A DNA stretch of 64,000 bases. Source: Polydactylus sextarius. Taxonomy: Eukaryota > Chordata > Actinopteri > Polynemidae. Where the stretch lies: the NCBI GenBank assembly GCA_016801845.1, contig CM028928.1:11948827-12012826 (forward strand), in the 5' to 3' direction. Of this stretch, positions 1 to 10,500 are shown piece after piece. Numbering within the stretch: position 1 is the stretch's first letter; every line of letters starts with the position of its first letter. A model generated the notes under the pieces. The model ran no database searches, was not told the origin of the DNA, and saw nothing but the letters and a program-made list of their open reading frames with translations. Both the position numbers and the translations under genes were made by a program.

Positions 1-2090
1 AATCAACTGGTTATTTGGTCAGTAAAATATAATCAATTAGTGAAAATCCCATCACATTTTCTAAGTGTTTGACAAAGTGTTTCTTTATTTTGCCTGGAAA
101 ATAATGAATTAATAATAAAATAGCCGCTAAAACAGCGGTAATTATTTTTCTAAATTTTAATTCTTTATTTAATAAATTGACTCAACTAATCATTTCAAGT
201 TTAATTTCATCAAAGAAGCTTTCTTCATGAATCTTTATTTTGACCTTGTTTTGATAATGAACACTAAGTCTCTATAGGTTTTGTTCAATCAGCCACATTC
301 AGCTGTCATCATCTATTATCATTAGTGTTCAAAAATCCATTTTACTGACAAAACCAGCTCATAATTCAGACACAAAGTGATGGTGTATTGCTGTTTTCTA
401 TTAGTAAACTGGGCCACTAGATGTGGCATTGAAGTGAAACAGACTGGTGTCTGATGAAGATCATCTGACAAAAAAAAAAAAACATCTTCTGTTCTGTGGT
501 TTGAATATTATAAAAATGAACATCAGTGTAACAATTAATGCAAAAAAAATCTAATTTTAAACGTCTGTCCCTTTAGCTTTAAGGAATAATGTTTCAGTTT
601 AATAAGAGTTTGTACAGAGTTTATGCTGGGAGCTGTAAAACACCTACAGCTCCAAATTATACAGCAGTTAAAACATATTACTCATATTTTTTCAGCTGTA
701 TTAATTAAAGCGTGAAGCAACTCCCTTTATTTTATAACTCACAGTTTCCTGGGTTGAAGCTGTGCCATCACAGTAATTATCCTGGATTCAGCCATGCTTT
801 TGACCATGCTTACTCTATTACACTGTATTTATTAGCCATAAACCAGGTGAGCGTGGACATGCTATCTGCCATGGAGGCTTTCTGTCCTCGCTAATGGAAG
901 AGATTATTTTTCATAGACATGGAGGAAAAGATTTATTTGTTTCATGAAGGTCACATTAATCACTGACTGCAGTAATGTACCATAAAGACTGCTCCACAGG
1001 TTGGCATGGCTGCTTTTGTTTAGCATATTGACCTTTTTAAAAAAAGATAGAATGTAAAATGTGTGCTTAGATAAAATGCTACCCATGATTTTAAATTCCT
1101 GTTTCTGTTTTTTTTTTTTTTTTTTCAGATAGAGAACCATGTGTCGGATATTGACAACTGAGATCAGGTAAGAACTTTAATCCAAGTGTCCATTACAGCA
1201 TCTACAATACTGTTAAAGGTCCTGGAGGCTCTTACAGACAGTCCTTATTAAAGACCTTATACCCGGTCTTCATTTAAAGCTGTAACCACTGAGCTGTGTC
1301 TTGAGCATCTCTAAACATTCATTAATCATCCTCTAAGTCATGAGCTCCATGACATTTGGAAGACCAGCTCCACTGAAGAGCAGCTAATGCCAAATTCGAC
1401 AGAGGGAGTAATAATGTCATTCTAATGGGCCAGAACTGCCCATAAACAACATTTATCTAATTGAATTGTATGGTGGGGGGTATGGACGGCAAAGCCTAAG
1501 GTAAAGAGTTTCCTGCCTCCTGCTTCTCAGGATGTGGGATAATGATGCAGCCACATCATCGGCTGGCTCAGCGTTGGCTGGCTTTTCACAGCAGGGGCAC
1601 CACAGGGTTTATGACTTGCCGACTGTTGATGTAATATTGAATTAAGCGCTCTTACAGTTTTCTTTTGCTGTTAGATAAACAGGAAAACCTAATTTCATAC
1701 CTAATTTTGATGAAATCTTTTGATGTTTGATGTTAGTTATAGTGTTTCATGGGAAATGGCAAAACAGAAATTAGTTAACTATAGTGAGCAGTAAATTCCG
1801 AATTAAAACCCAGAAAATAATTGTTATTATTTTTGCATAGATAGGTCTATTGACTGTAGTTTTAAGTATACAGTAGGAAAAAATGCACTATCTATTAACC
1901 AGCGAGTTATTTCAGACATGTCTGAGTCCTTTTAAAGTATAATGTGAAAAGAGGTTGTGCTATTGCAGAAAAGGACATGACTTCTTTGGCCATGCAAGGA
2001 AATACTAGCACATAGCATTGAACGACTTATAAAACCTCAACTTTACTTTTCATTTTTCTGTGTTAAATATCTTATTTGTTCATTTCTGAG
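1..2090. other. Non-coding AT-rich sequence, possibly intronic
   Basis: Apart from the candidate small exon at 1129, nothing coding is recognised. GC-richer, low-repeat stretches around 1370-1640 could be conserved non-coding sequence, which cannot be judged from one genome. Confidence 0.4.
1129..1167 (+). other. Candidate 39-nt exon with strong splice sites, stops in all frames
   Basis: A long pyrimidine tract (about 1098-1125) runs into CAG at 1126-1128, and 39 nt later CAG is followed by GTAAGA, a near-ideal donor. The 39 nt have an in-frame stop in every plus-strand frame; frame 1 would end ...HVSDIDN. It could be a penultimate exon with the stop codon, a non-coding or poison exon, or chance. 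No homologue recognised. Confidence 0.25.
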
Positions 2091-2210
2091 CTTTACAGCT
2101 GTTGGTTAAACTGTGGATAGAGCCAGATGAGCTATGTCCAGGCTTTTTTCTAAGCTATGCTAATCACCTGCTGACTAGCATCATAATTATGACACTGGCA
2201 TCAATATTTT
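2091..2210 (-). repeat. Degenerate teleost interspersed repeat, minus orientation
   Basis: Read on the minus strand, about 2116-2190 contains GATTAGCATAGCTTAG followed by a TCTGGCTCTATCC-type word, matching the same recalled fish repeat as the pieces in carbonic anhydrase intron 6 (43685-44060). Boundaries are approximate. Confidence 0.4.
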
Positions 2211-3540
2211 TGAAATAAAAGAATATTTATATTATTTAGAGACCACACTAACCTTTAATGGTTCTAACTGACAGCTGATAAACACATAGACCACTCAGAT
2301 TAATGTTAACATTAGCTCCACATCTCTTGATAACCATTAGCATTAGCTTACATATACATTAGCATGCTACCCTCCATGTTTTCATTGCCTTTCCTAGCTT
2401 AATTTCTAGCCAGACTGGTTTTGCTAACACAACATACATGGCTTCTACACAGAGATTTGTTCCAGTAAAGACAAAGCAGCTAAATCATTTGTCTCATCCA
2501 CAATTTCTTTTGTTCTTTTTAGAGGGAACATTTTCAGCTAACGCCACTTCCCTCATCCGCCCATCCAATCATCTGACATCCCAGTTTTATCTACCTCTTA
2601 AGAAATCACATGTTTGATGTCAGTTTTCCATTTCCATGTCTGACGTTTTAACAATTCTATTAGTAGCACTAGCAGGAGTAGAAAGACCTCCTCAGCACAT
2701 ACATTCAAAAACCTGAAAAACCCACTCAAGGTTGTCAAGAATATGTGAATGATTTTGCTTGCTGGTCTACCAAGGATAGAAAATCACATTGAGGAGAACC
2801 TCAATAAGCCATGTCCAGAAGGATTAGAGCAGCAGCTCTGGCTAGTAGCAAATATTTTTTGCACTTCCGCCAAGATATTTCTAGGGCCATTCAAAACAGA
2901 CAAGTTTTAAAACTCAGCGTAATCCTCCTCGTATTTAGAGCTGCCATGTTTGAGGAGGAGACATCAGTCCTATAATGTGTTTTCATCAATTTTCTCCTCT
3001 ATCACTTCAGGGTGAGGAATCAGGCACCTGTGCTTGGTGGTATTAGAATTCATCATCACCTTCTAGAGACACAAAAAGGATCTCTGAGGGATCAAGACAC
3101 CCATTCTGGACTGTAAGTTGTGTTTAAGAGCTGCTGAATCACACTTAAGACGCCCAACTGTGCAGCACAAAGCGAATGAGATTTACTCTCTAAACAAAAA
3201 AAAAACATATTCAAGATCTATTTTAATGCATTGGTCTGAGGTGACCACACGGAGTATCTTGCGATTATCCTGTTCAATAAAACAGAAATGAAAGGAAATA
3301 GAAGGACTTATTTGGATTTGTTAATTGAGTCATTTTGCAAGAAGGGAACATAATGTTGTTGATAAATTGTCGCTGCTTTTATGAAATGTATTTGCGCTGT
3401 AATATCACAAATTGTTTTTTTTTTTTTTCTTCTTTTTTTCCAATTAATTTTTGTTGTTGCTTAAAAAAATCAAACAAATAAATGAGAGTCAGAACAATTT
3501 GCTGACCGTAGAATCGGAATATAAATGAAACGTCTGCGCC
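2211..3540. other. Non-coding sequence, nothing recognised
   Basis: AT-rich with no open frame that looks like a protein exon. Poly(T) runs at 3413-3439 generate lysine/phenylalanine-rich shadow frames. Confidence 0.45.
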
Positions 3541-5114
3541 GCCTGGTTTGGATTTGGACTCATACATAAGCCAATCGCTGCGAGCATGACTTTATCCCGC
3601 TTTATCCATTTATCACACAAAATGCCCTGTGGGGTTTGTTCCATCATATATTCCAACTCCTGCCAAGTTTCAGAAGCAGAAAGGGGCCTCCTGTGGTAGA
3701 AAGCCAACACTGGCACAAACCTCCTGCCAGGGAGCATCACCCTAGCGTCTCAATGCGCTCTTCCCTGCTCAGCCTGTGCATCCCAACATGGACTGCTGCT
3801 GTTCAGGAGCCAACGCCCTCTCTCCTCTTTCTCCTTCACCGACTCCCTCTGCATTGATTCTGTCTAACACAGGCGATGGAGCGAGACAAAGATTTTTTTT
3901 TTTTTTTTTTTTGGAAAAAGTTTTATTGTTTTATAATACACATTGAAAAGCTTTGATATTAACTGTCAAATGTGATACAAATCACTTAAAGTAGTGAACT
4001 GATTTGCCTTACAACAACTTAAATGGAGACAATACAAAAAATAAGACGCGTAAAACAGCCAACGGGTCCACTACAACATTAATGTGCCAGTTCAGATTTG
4101 TCAGTAACATTGTCGCAAAAGAATTTCGTATGCTGCTTTTGCTTCAGCTCAGTTAATTATAATTAATCTGATTATGAATAAATTGCTTTAAAGTGAATTA
4201 CATCAGCGGTGATTGGCTGTCAGCATGTTCTGCTGTTAATTACTCTTCATCATGTTTGCTCCATTTTTTGTTTCTGCCGCACTAAGAGGTAACCTGTTAG
4301 CGGTTAGGTAGGTAGACGTCATCGGGACGACAGCTAATAAAAACCAGGTGTCTCCTCCGCTGTCGATGTTTTGTACATGAGCCAGCGCGGCGCTAACTAA
4401 CTACTTCATTCACATAAAAGCTTTTAGCATTAATCAGACTCATTAAAACCTGTTTGAATAGCCGGCTGGAAAGTTTTGATATTAACTCAGTGTGTTCTGA
4501 TCTTTGTTTGGTTTCAGCATTAGTGACGATACTGCACCAAAAATGGTCATTTCACGTTTTATTTGTTATATAGAATCTAGAATTTAGACAGATTTAACTC
4601 ACACTATATCTTTAACAGCTCAAAAGTGGTTTAGGTGCAATTTAAACTTATATTTTATATTACTGTGACTGCAGTAGAATGCAGTAAAATATTACACCAA
4701 AATGTAAAAATGTGCGATGAGGCTATGAATAATAAAACACATCCCGGAATTTGTCTCTTGGTATTTAATGTAATGGTTGGACAAACTGAATGACTAAATA
4801 GCTGAAAACACATTTCTTTTAAAGAAGAAAAAAAAAAAACATTTGATCCCTGCGTCACCTGTGCAGTCAGGAGGTCCAACTTTTTGCAGGTAGCTGCATT
4901 TAGATCCATTCAAAAGACAAAAAGAAAAGAAAAGAAAAGAGCCAGTCAACATACGAAAACCATGCGGCAAATCCATCCGCCCACTAGATTAACAGGTTTC
5001 TATTTCCATCCACCGCTGTTCTGAATATTAAAAAATATAAATCTAGAAAAAAAAAAAAAAACAGATGGTTGAAGCAAATTTTCCAGTCAGGGCGCTGTTG
5101 CAGGCACAACAGAA

Positions 5115-5142
5115 AAATAATAATAATAATAATAATAATAAT
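5115..5142. repeat. (AAT)n microsatellite
   Basis: Nine or so AAT units, uninterrupted. Confidence 0.9.
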
Positions 5143-6273
5143 GTTGTAATGTAATGAGATAATGTAATTAAAAACAATGTGGGAAGACATGGTGGAAATG
5201 TGTCTCTACACAGATTTGGGTTTTTGTTGTGATTATTTCTTTTCATCATTTTCCTCCAGGTTTTTTTTATTTTTTTTTATGTGTGAAAACCCAGTTAGCG
5301 TGCCTGGTATTTTAGTCGTACGCCTTCGTCCTCCTGAGCATTTTAAAGTAAAGTTGAGGTGTAAAAACAAACAGGCCTCTGTCATTATTTACTGAGTATC
5401 AGTTTATTGTGCAATTCACTGTTGCGGGTAGTTTCACCTGAAAAAAGAAAGATAAAAAAAAAAAAACCTTTTCCTCTTAACCCTGAGTGGTGTCGAGTCA
5501 GGTACATAGATGCTGTTTTACTTCCACAGGTTTTAAAGTAAAGTATCCACCCCAGAGACGTGTGGCCGACCCAGTGCAGTGAAGGTAAAAGAAATTTCAT
5601 CTGCGTCGCTTGAAGCATCAAAAATCACATTTGAAACCTTTAGCTTTGTTTCATTCCAGAAACAGTGTGTCTGTGTGAGTGTGTGTAGTAATTGCTCTGG
5701 GTAATCCACACATTGTTTGACCTGGTGTGGTTATTTTCCCCATGAAACCTGGATTAATAACCCAAATAATGAGTAAGTGTTGGGAGTTGTTTTTTTTTTT
5801 TTTTTTTTTTTTTTTGTAGCCTTTCAGTGCTTTTTTTTTTTTTTTTTAACGCAGTAAACAAAATCCCCATTCAACTCCTTTGTGTGTCGTATTACTCGCA
5901 CCAAAGCTGGGGGAAAATAAAACCACCAGGGGTGAGAGAATGAGAGTGAGAGAAAAAAAAAAAAAAAAAAAAAACATTTTAAATCCTTTAAATGGGATTT
6001 CTTCTTAGATGTGAAGGAAAAAGTCACCTTGCGCAAAATGTCACGAACGCAAAAAAAAATACACACTGACGTTGAAATAACGACTGTCCTGCAGCTCATT
6101 TGAAATAAGTGTCTGGTGAATGATGATAATGTGTAATATTTATCACTATTTTTGTATCCAAAAAAAAAAGAACATGTTTAAGGGAAATGGCTCTGCTACA
6201 TGTTTATCTTTTTTTGCTGATAGCCTGTTATTTAATGAAATGTATGGTGATGTGTTAAATATTTTTTGTATAC

Positions 6274-6327
6274 TATATATATATATATATATATAAATAT
6301 ATAGATATATATATATATATATATATA
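6274..6327. repeat. (AT)n microsatellite, interrupted
   Basis: AT repeat broken by AAATATATAG near 6296-6305. A second tract follows at 6494. Confidence 0.9.
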
Positions 6328-6490
6328 ACTTAATTGCTTTTAACTGTTGTAATTTATCTGGATCACTTTAAGAACATTTTTGGCTCAATACTGAACCACT
6401 TTTAGTTTAAACCATGTAAATAGTCTTTATCATGTTTACTTCAAATGCCAATAGATTAAAAGACAGACATTTTATTAAGTTTAAAAATAA

Positions 6491-6493
<3 letters not shown>

Positions 6494-6528
<35 letters not shown>
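6494..6528. repeat. (AT)n microsatellite
   Basis: About 17 AT units; translates to an IYIY-type spurious frame on the minus strand. Confidence 0.9.
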
Positions 6529-6531
<3 letters not shown>

Positions 6532-6788
6532 CAACAGTTTGTTGGAGCCATCGTGGGTTTTAAGCAGAACGGTGGGGGGCTTGTAGAGATGTGTAACTGA
6601 TAACTGTTGTATAGAAATGCAAATTTTTTTGTAAAGATATTTTTATCAAAAGGCATGTTTACTTGTAACTTTGTATTTTCAGTTCATGTATAATAAAAAA
6701 GAAGGGGGAAAAAAACGGTATACTCCAACTGTTGTGCGGCTACAGATCTCATTGTCGTTGTAGATAACTATTTGTGTTCTTCTCGGTC

Positions 6789-6794
6789 AATAAA
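6789..6794 (+). terminator. Candidate plus-strand poly(A) signal
   Basis: AATAAA followed by GT- and T-rich sequence (TGTTTGTGTC), a good cleavage-site context. Another AATAAA lies upstream at 6692-6697. Confidence 0.4.
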
Positions 6795-6830
6795 ATGTTT
6801 GTGTCATATATTAACTAGTCAAATGTTTCA

Positions 6831-8765
6831 ATGATTAACACTTTATTTTACAAATAAACATGAACTGAAGGACAAAGAAACCTTTTGACCTTTATTGTAA
6901 ACTCCCGTACATATGTACAGACGTGTTAATCGCTGACAGATGGCGTGTAAGTATTTGGTGCATACGACGTTACGACACTTAAAAGAAAAAATCTGTTCAT
7001 TACTATTCATCTCACTTCACTGCAGATATGTGGTGCGTGTATATATACGTGGTTGATTATGCGGCGCACGTGCCGCGGTTGTCACCAGAATGACACTTTA
7101 ACAAGTTATACAGAGCAGTGTTTGAATGCGTGTCAAATTAACGTCAGTCAGCGGAAAACTGGACACCGTACAATGTTGGCTTGTCATCTCGTATTTCACT
7201 AATGGCACTGGTCACACAAGCTGCCACCTAATGTCACTGTGAACCGTGAAACAGCAGCATTTTTTTTTTTTTTTTTTTTTTTTGGTTGTAACCATACGAC
7301 TATACAACAACACTTTCACCTGTGATGCATCATTTTACCTCAACAAAGGCAACGAGGCACCGATCAAGAGTTGTCAGATGTTAAAATACCGTGGTTTCTT
7401 CTAGAATTGGCCTTTATTGAGGGAAAAAATCACTAATAACACAATGTATTTCTCAGTAAAGGATATAATAGATGAAAATGTAAATAGTAGCACTTCATGA
7501 TATAAAACTAAATGGAAAATACCCTATTCCAGAAAGTAGAGTTATGTTTTTGCTGAACTTGTTTTTTTTTTTTATCATAACTTATTTAGCCATGAATGTT
7601 AAATGTTACATTAAATAGGCCTACTTAAAATTTAAAATGCCGTTTTCAGGGGATTTAAGCTAAATAAACCATTTTAAAAGTCTCCTTGGGTTTTCTAAAA
7701 AAAAAAAAAAAACAAGCTGTAAAAGTGGCTGGATTTTATTCTCAGCGCAATAAAATTTGACATTTAGAAGAAACGTGATTCTTACAGTCTTACCTCTTGT
7801 CAGTTTTGTCCTGCACTTATGACAGGAAAACTGATAGCTGCATAAATGATGAAAGTACACGAATCAATCATGAAATCGCGAGATAGTCATCGCTCCTTGA
7901 AAACATCTACGTCAAGGAAGATTGTGGAAATCCAAGGATGTTTGTGTTTTTGTGTCAGACAAGGCAAGAATACACATCCTTTTTGACAGATGCTTGGGGC
8001 AGAAAAAGGTTTCGGTTGTCACATCTTAGAGGTCAGAGTTCAGGGTCAGACCTGGGGTATGGGAAATTATGGTCACGGTTGAGGATCTTTCAGTGGAACA
8101 TGTCAGACTTTGACTTGAATCCTCTGGTCGCGCTGTAGTCTCCAAACTCATTACACTTGCCCTAAGTCAGATTAAGTCGGTCCAGTTCCACTGCTTCGCT
8201 TGGGATTTAAAGGCTGATTATGACCCTTTTTAACTTTGTGGAGAGGCTGCACTCGACTGTGCAAAACCCAGCACGCACAATTGGCTGACATTATGCTCTC
8301 CCTTCTCTCCCAAATGAGTCTCATAACTGTGAAATGCCAAAGCTGGGATGAACATTTTTTCTGTAGTTTGAGCTTGTAAACAGCAATATCCACAGAAATC
8401 TGTCTGTTCTGCAAGACGTTTCAAAATGTGAGCTACAGCTTTTTCACAGCTGAATGGGATTTGTAGCCCACGGACTGCTACAGTTAAAAAATAAATAAAT
8501 AAATAAAATAAAATCACTCTGTGAGCTGCCTGTCACTGAAATCACACCAACAACTGCCATGTAACAAGTCCACTCCTCGAATCTCAAGGGCACCAGGCCA
8601 AAAAAAACAACTAATACATACAGTCACTGATGTCTGTTTATTTTTCAGAAAGAACTGAACTGATGTGTCAAATTTTAGTGCAGATTAAGGATTTTTTTTT
8701 TTTTTTTTTTTTTGACTTTCTTTACCTTTTTGAGAAATGCCAAATGAAAGTCTCCAATTCAGCTG
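6831..8765. other. Non-coding sequence, no gene recognised
   Basis: Contains poly(T) at 7260-7283, poly(A) at 7697-7712 and an (AAAT)n run at 8488-8515. The short open frames show no domain or splice pattern. Confidence 0.45.
6891..6896 (-). terminator. Candidate minus-strand poly(A) signal
   Basis: TTTATT on the plus strand (AATAAA on the minus), about 100 bp beyond the plus-strand signal, so two transcripts could converge here. No minus-strand gene was identified in the next 2 kb, though 6900-7230 is relatively rich in CpG. Confidence 0.25.
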
Positions 8766-9057
8766 TAGTCAAGACTTAGTATGTTTTGTCCGTCTGACCT
8801 GTTTTTGTGAACACGGTATCTCAACACCTCAAGGTAATCCACACATTCACTTAGAATCCACAATGACCTGATTATATTTTTTGTTGTCAAGGGTCAAAAG
8901 TCAAGGTCACCGCGGCCTTAGAAAACATGTTTTGGGTTTGTGAATGCAATACCTCAGGAGCATCATGAGGGAATCCTCAAAGATCAGGCTGGACAAAGGT
9001 CAAATTCACTGTGACCTTATGAAACAATGTTTTTTTTTACATTTACTTAGACTAGAG
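8766..9057. repeat. Left part of a diverged fish repeat interrupted by later insertions
   Basis: Includes ACCTGATTATATTTTTTGTTG (approx. 8868), AAGGTCACCG, GCGGCCTTAGAAAACATG and a second unit with TCACTGTGACCTTATG. The same words recur in the piece at 10336-10500, and I recall a fish repeat of the type 'ggtcaaaggtcaaggtcactgtgacctcac'. The units look tandemly repeated. Class unknown. Confidence 0.5.
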
Positions 9058-10335
9058 ACATTCACATATAGTGTGTCTCAATTATCAATTAGTACACTTC
9101 CACGTAATATACTACGTACATTGTGTGCTTACTTCTGTAGTGTGCAATTTTGACAGAGTAGTGCTGTCTCAAATCGTTGTGCACTTACCGGAAATGATTA
9201 TCATAATGTCTTCTCCTTTTTAATGGTGAACTGCCAACAAACAGAACGTTAATCGCTGATTTGGACCGCAATTGTTGCCTGGCAAGATAGCTGCCGGCTT
9301 GTTTTCAATTATAATCAAGAATGAAAGCTTTACATTCAATCACGCCGCCATGGCAGTCCCTCCCCTGATGCTATGTAGCCAGGATGGCGATCATTGAGGA
9401 TGAGAGGTATCCGTCGTTCCACACTCAACTTTTTGACCGTAATGAGGGCATTTCGCCACACTGGACAGTGTTAACTAGTAGTGGGAAAGAGATTCGGGAT
9501 TCGAATCATGGGTCGTAGATCTAGATGTCTATTTAACTGGGTCAGTTGAGTCCTACCACATTTGATTGATATAATCAGTAAACGGCACCATTCAAGCATC
9601 TTATATCTCACCCGACAGAGAAATGAAACATACCCGACTTGACCACTACGAGTGGATCCAAGCTAGCAGCGCAAACTATAGGCACTCACTCAGCAGAGAA
9701 ACGAAACTTACCCGACTTATGACCACCGCCAGAGGACTTGTAACCGAGACCACTACCTGTGGCTCCCTGCTTGTAGCCTAGGCTGAATCCCCTGCATACC
9801 TACTCACGGTCTCACACACAGGCATGCCTTCTTCCGGTGGCTGACTTCTATGGCTGCCGTATTAGCTTGTTGCCTACGTTGTGAGTGAATTAATACTCTG
9901 CTGATCTACTCCACATACATTATTGACCAAAAGAAATGAAAATATTTTTGTCGTAGTGGTGACATTGACCTCATTCATTTTTTGCACAGCCTAATTTTGA
10001 GCTTTAGGTTTGGGCTTATATAAGCTATTTGATTTTCAATGATAGGTTATTCATGTTTTTATCCTTTCATACTAGACCTTCTTCTTCTTAATATTAATAA
10101 TAATAATGTTAATAATAAGTGTATATACTTTATGTCTTAAGTGAATGTACCAAGGTTCTTGCTAATACTGGAAACACTTTCTTTTGCAGTCGGGCCATTT
10201 TAGGTCAAGTGACTCACACAACCCGGCTCGTATCAATGAGTGATTCATAATGATCCGAGTCCCTCCAAAGATCCAAGTATTACATTACTAGTGTGAACAC
10301 ACTTATGTACTCTTCTGAGCACATGATTAGACTCT
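9058..10335. mobile_element. Interspersed element (MITE-like) split by a hAT insertion
   Basis: 9058-9475 resembles a fish repeat I recall, containing AGTACACTTCCACGTAATAT, GTGCTTACTTCTGTAGTG and GTGCTGTCTCAAATCG. After the inserted hAT element (9476-10290) the sequence appears to resume at 10291 with GTGTGAACACACTTATG. No transposase frame is visible. Family unnamed; outer boundaries approximate. Confidence 0.4.
9476..10290. mobile_element. hAT-type non-autonomous DNA transposon (815 bp) with 8-bp target duplication
   Basis: Begins TAGTAGTGGGAAAG and ends ...TACATTACTA, so both ends read TAGTARTG inward. It is flanked by GTGTTAAC (9468-9475) and GTGTGAAC (10291-10298), an 8-bp duplication with one mismatch, as hAT elements make. 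Subterminal regions at both ends carry GATTC/GAATC words. There is no transposase open frame. An AAT-rich stretch sits near 10090. Confidence 0.65.
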
Positions 10336-10500
10336 AAGATAAACTGATCATATTTTGGTGGTCAGAGGTCACTCTGACCTCACACAACACGTTTTTAACC
10401 ATAATTCATGAATTTAAGCTCCATTTACCTTTAACCGAGCAGGTAGAGGTGAACACCCACAAGGTGATGATCATAATTTGACATTTTCTCAGGAAATATA
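10336..10500. repeat. Right part of the interrupted fish repeat
   Basis: ACTGATCATATTTTGGTGGT, AGAGGTCACTCTGACCTCAC and AACACGTTTTTAACCATAAT match the unit structure at 8766-9057, suggesting one array was split by the insertion between them. Confidence 0.45.

Larger units (their letters stand above)
3541..6830 (+). other. Possible long 3' untranslated region of an unidentified upstream gene
   Basis: CpG is commoner here than in flanking DNA. The stretch is full of poly(T)/poly(A) runs (3893-3912, 5790-5815, 5830-5847, 5955-5974), (AAT)n and (AT)n, and ends in two poly(A) signals at 6692 and 6789 followed by T-rich sequence. No coding end was found, so this is an inference from composition. 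The human order would suggest a gene such as RALYL on this side, but no RALYL residues were recognised. Confidence 0.25.

Noticed and set aside
3489..3857. Overlapping 83- and 73-codon frames on opposite strands
   Set aside because: Neither has a recognisable domain or supporting splice sites. Mutual overlap suggests GC-richer non-coding sequence.
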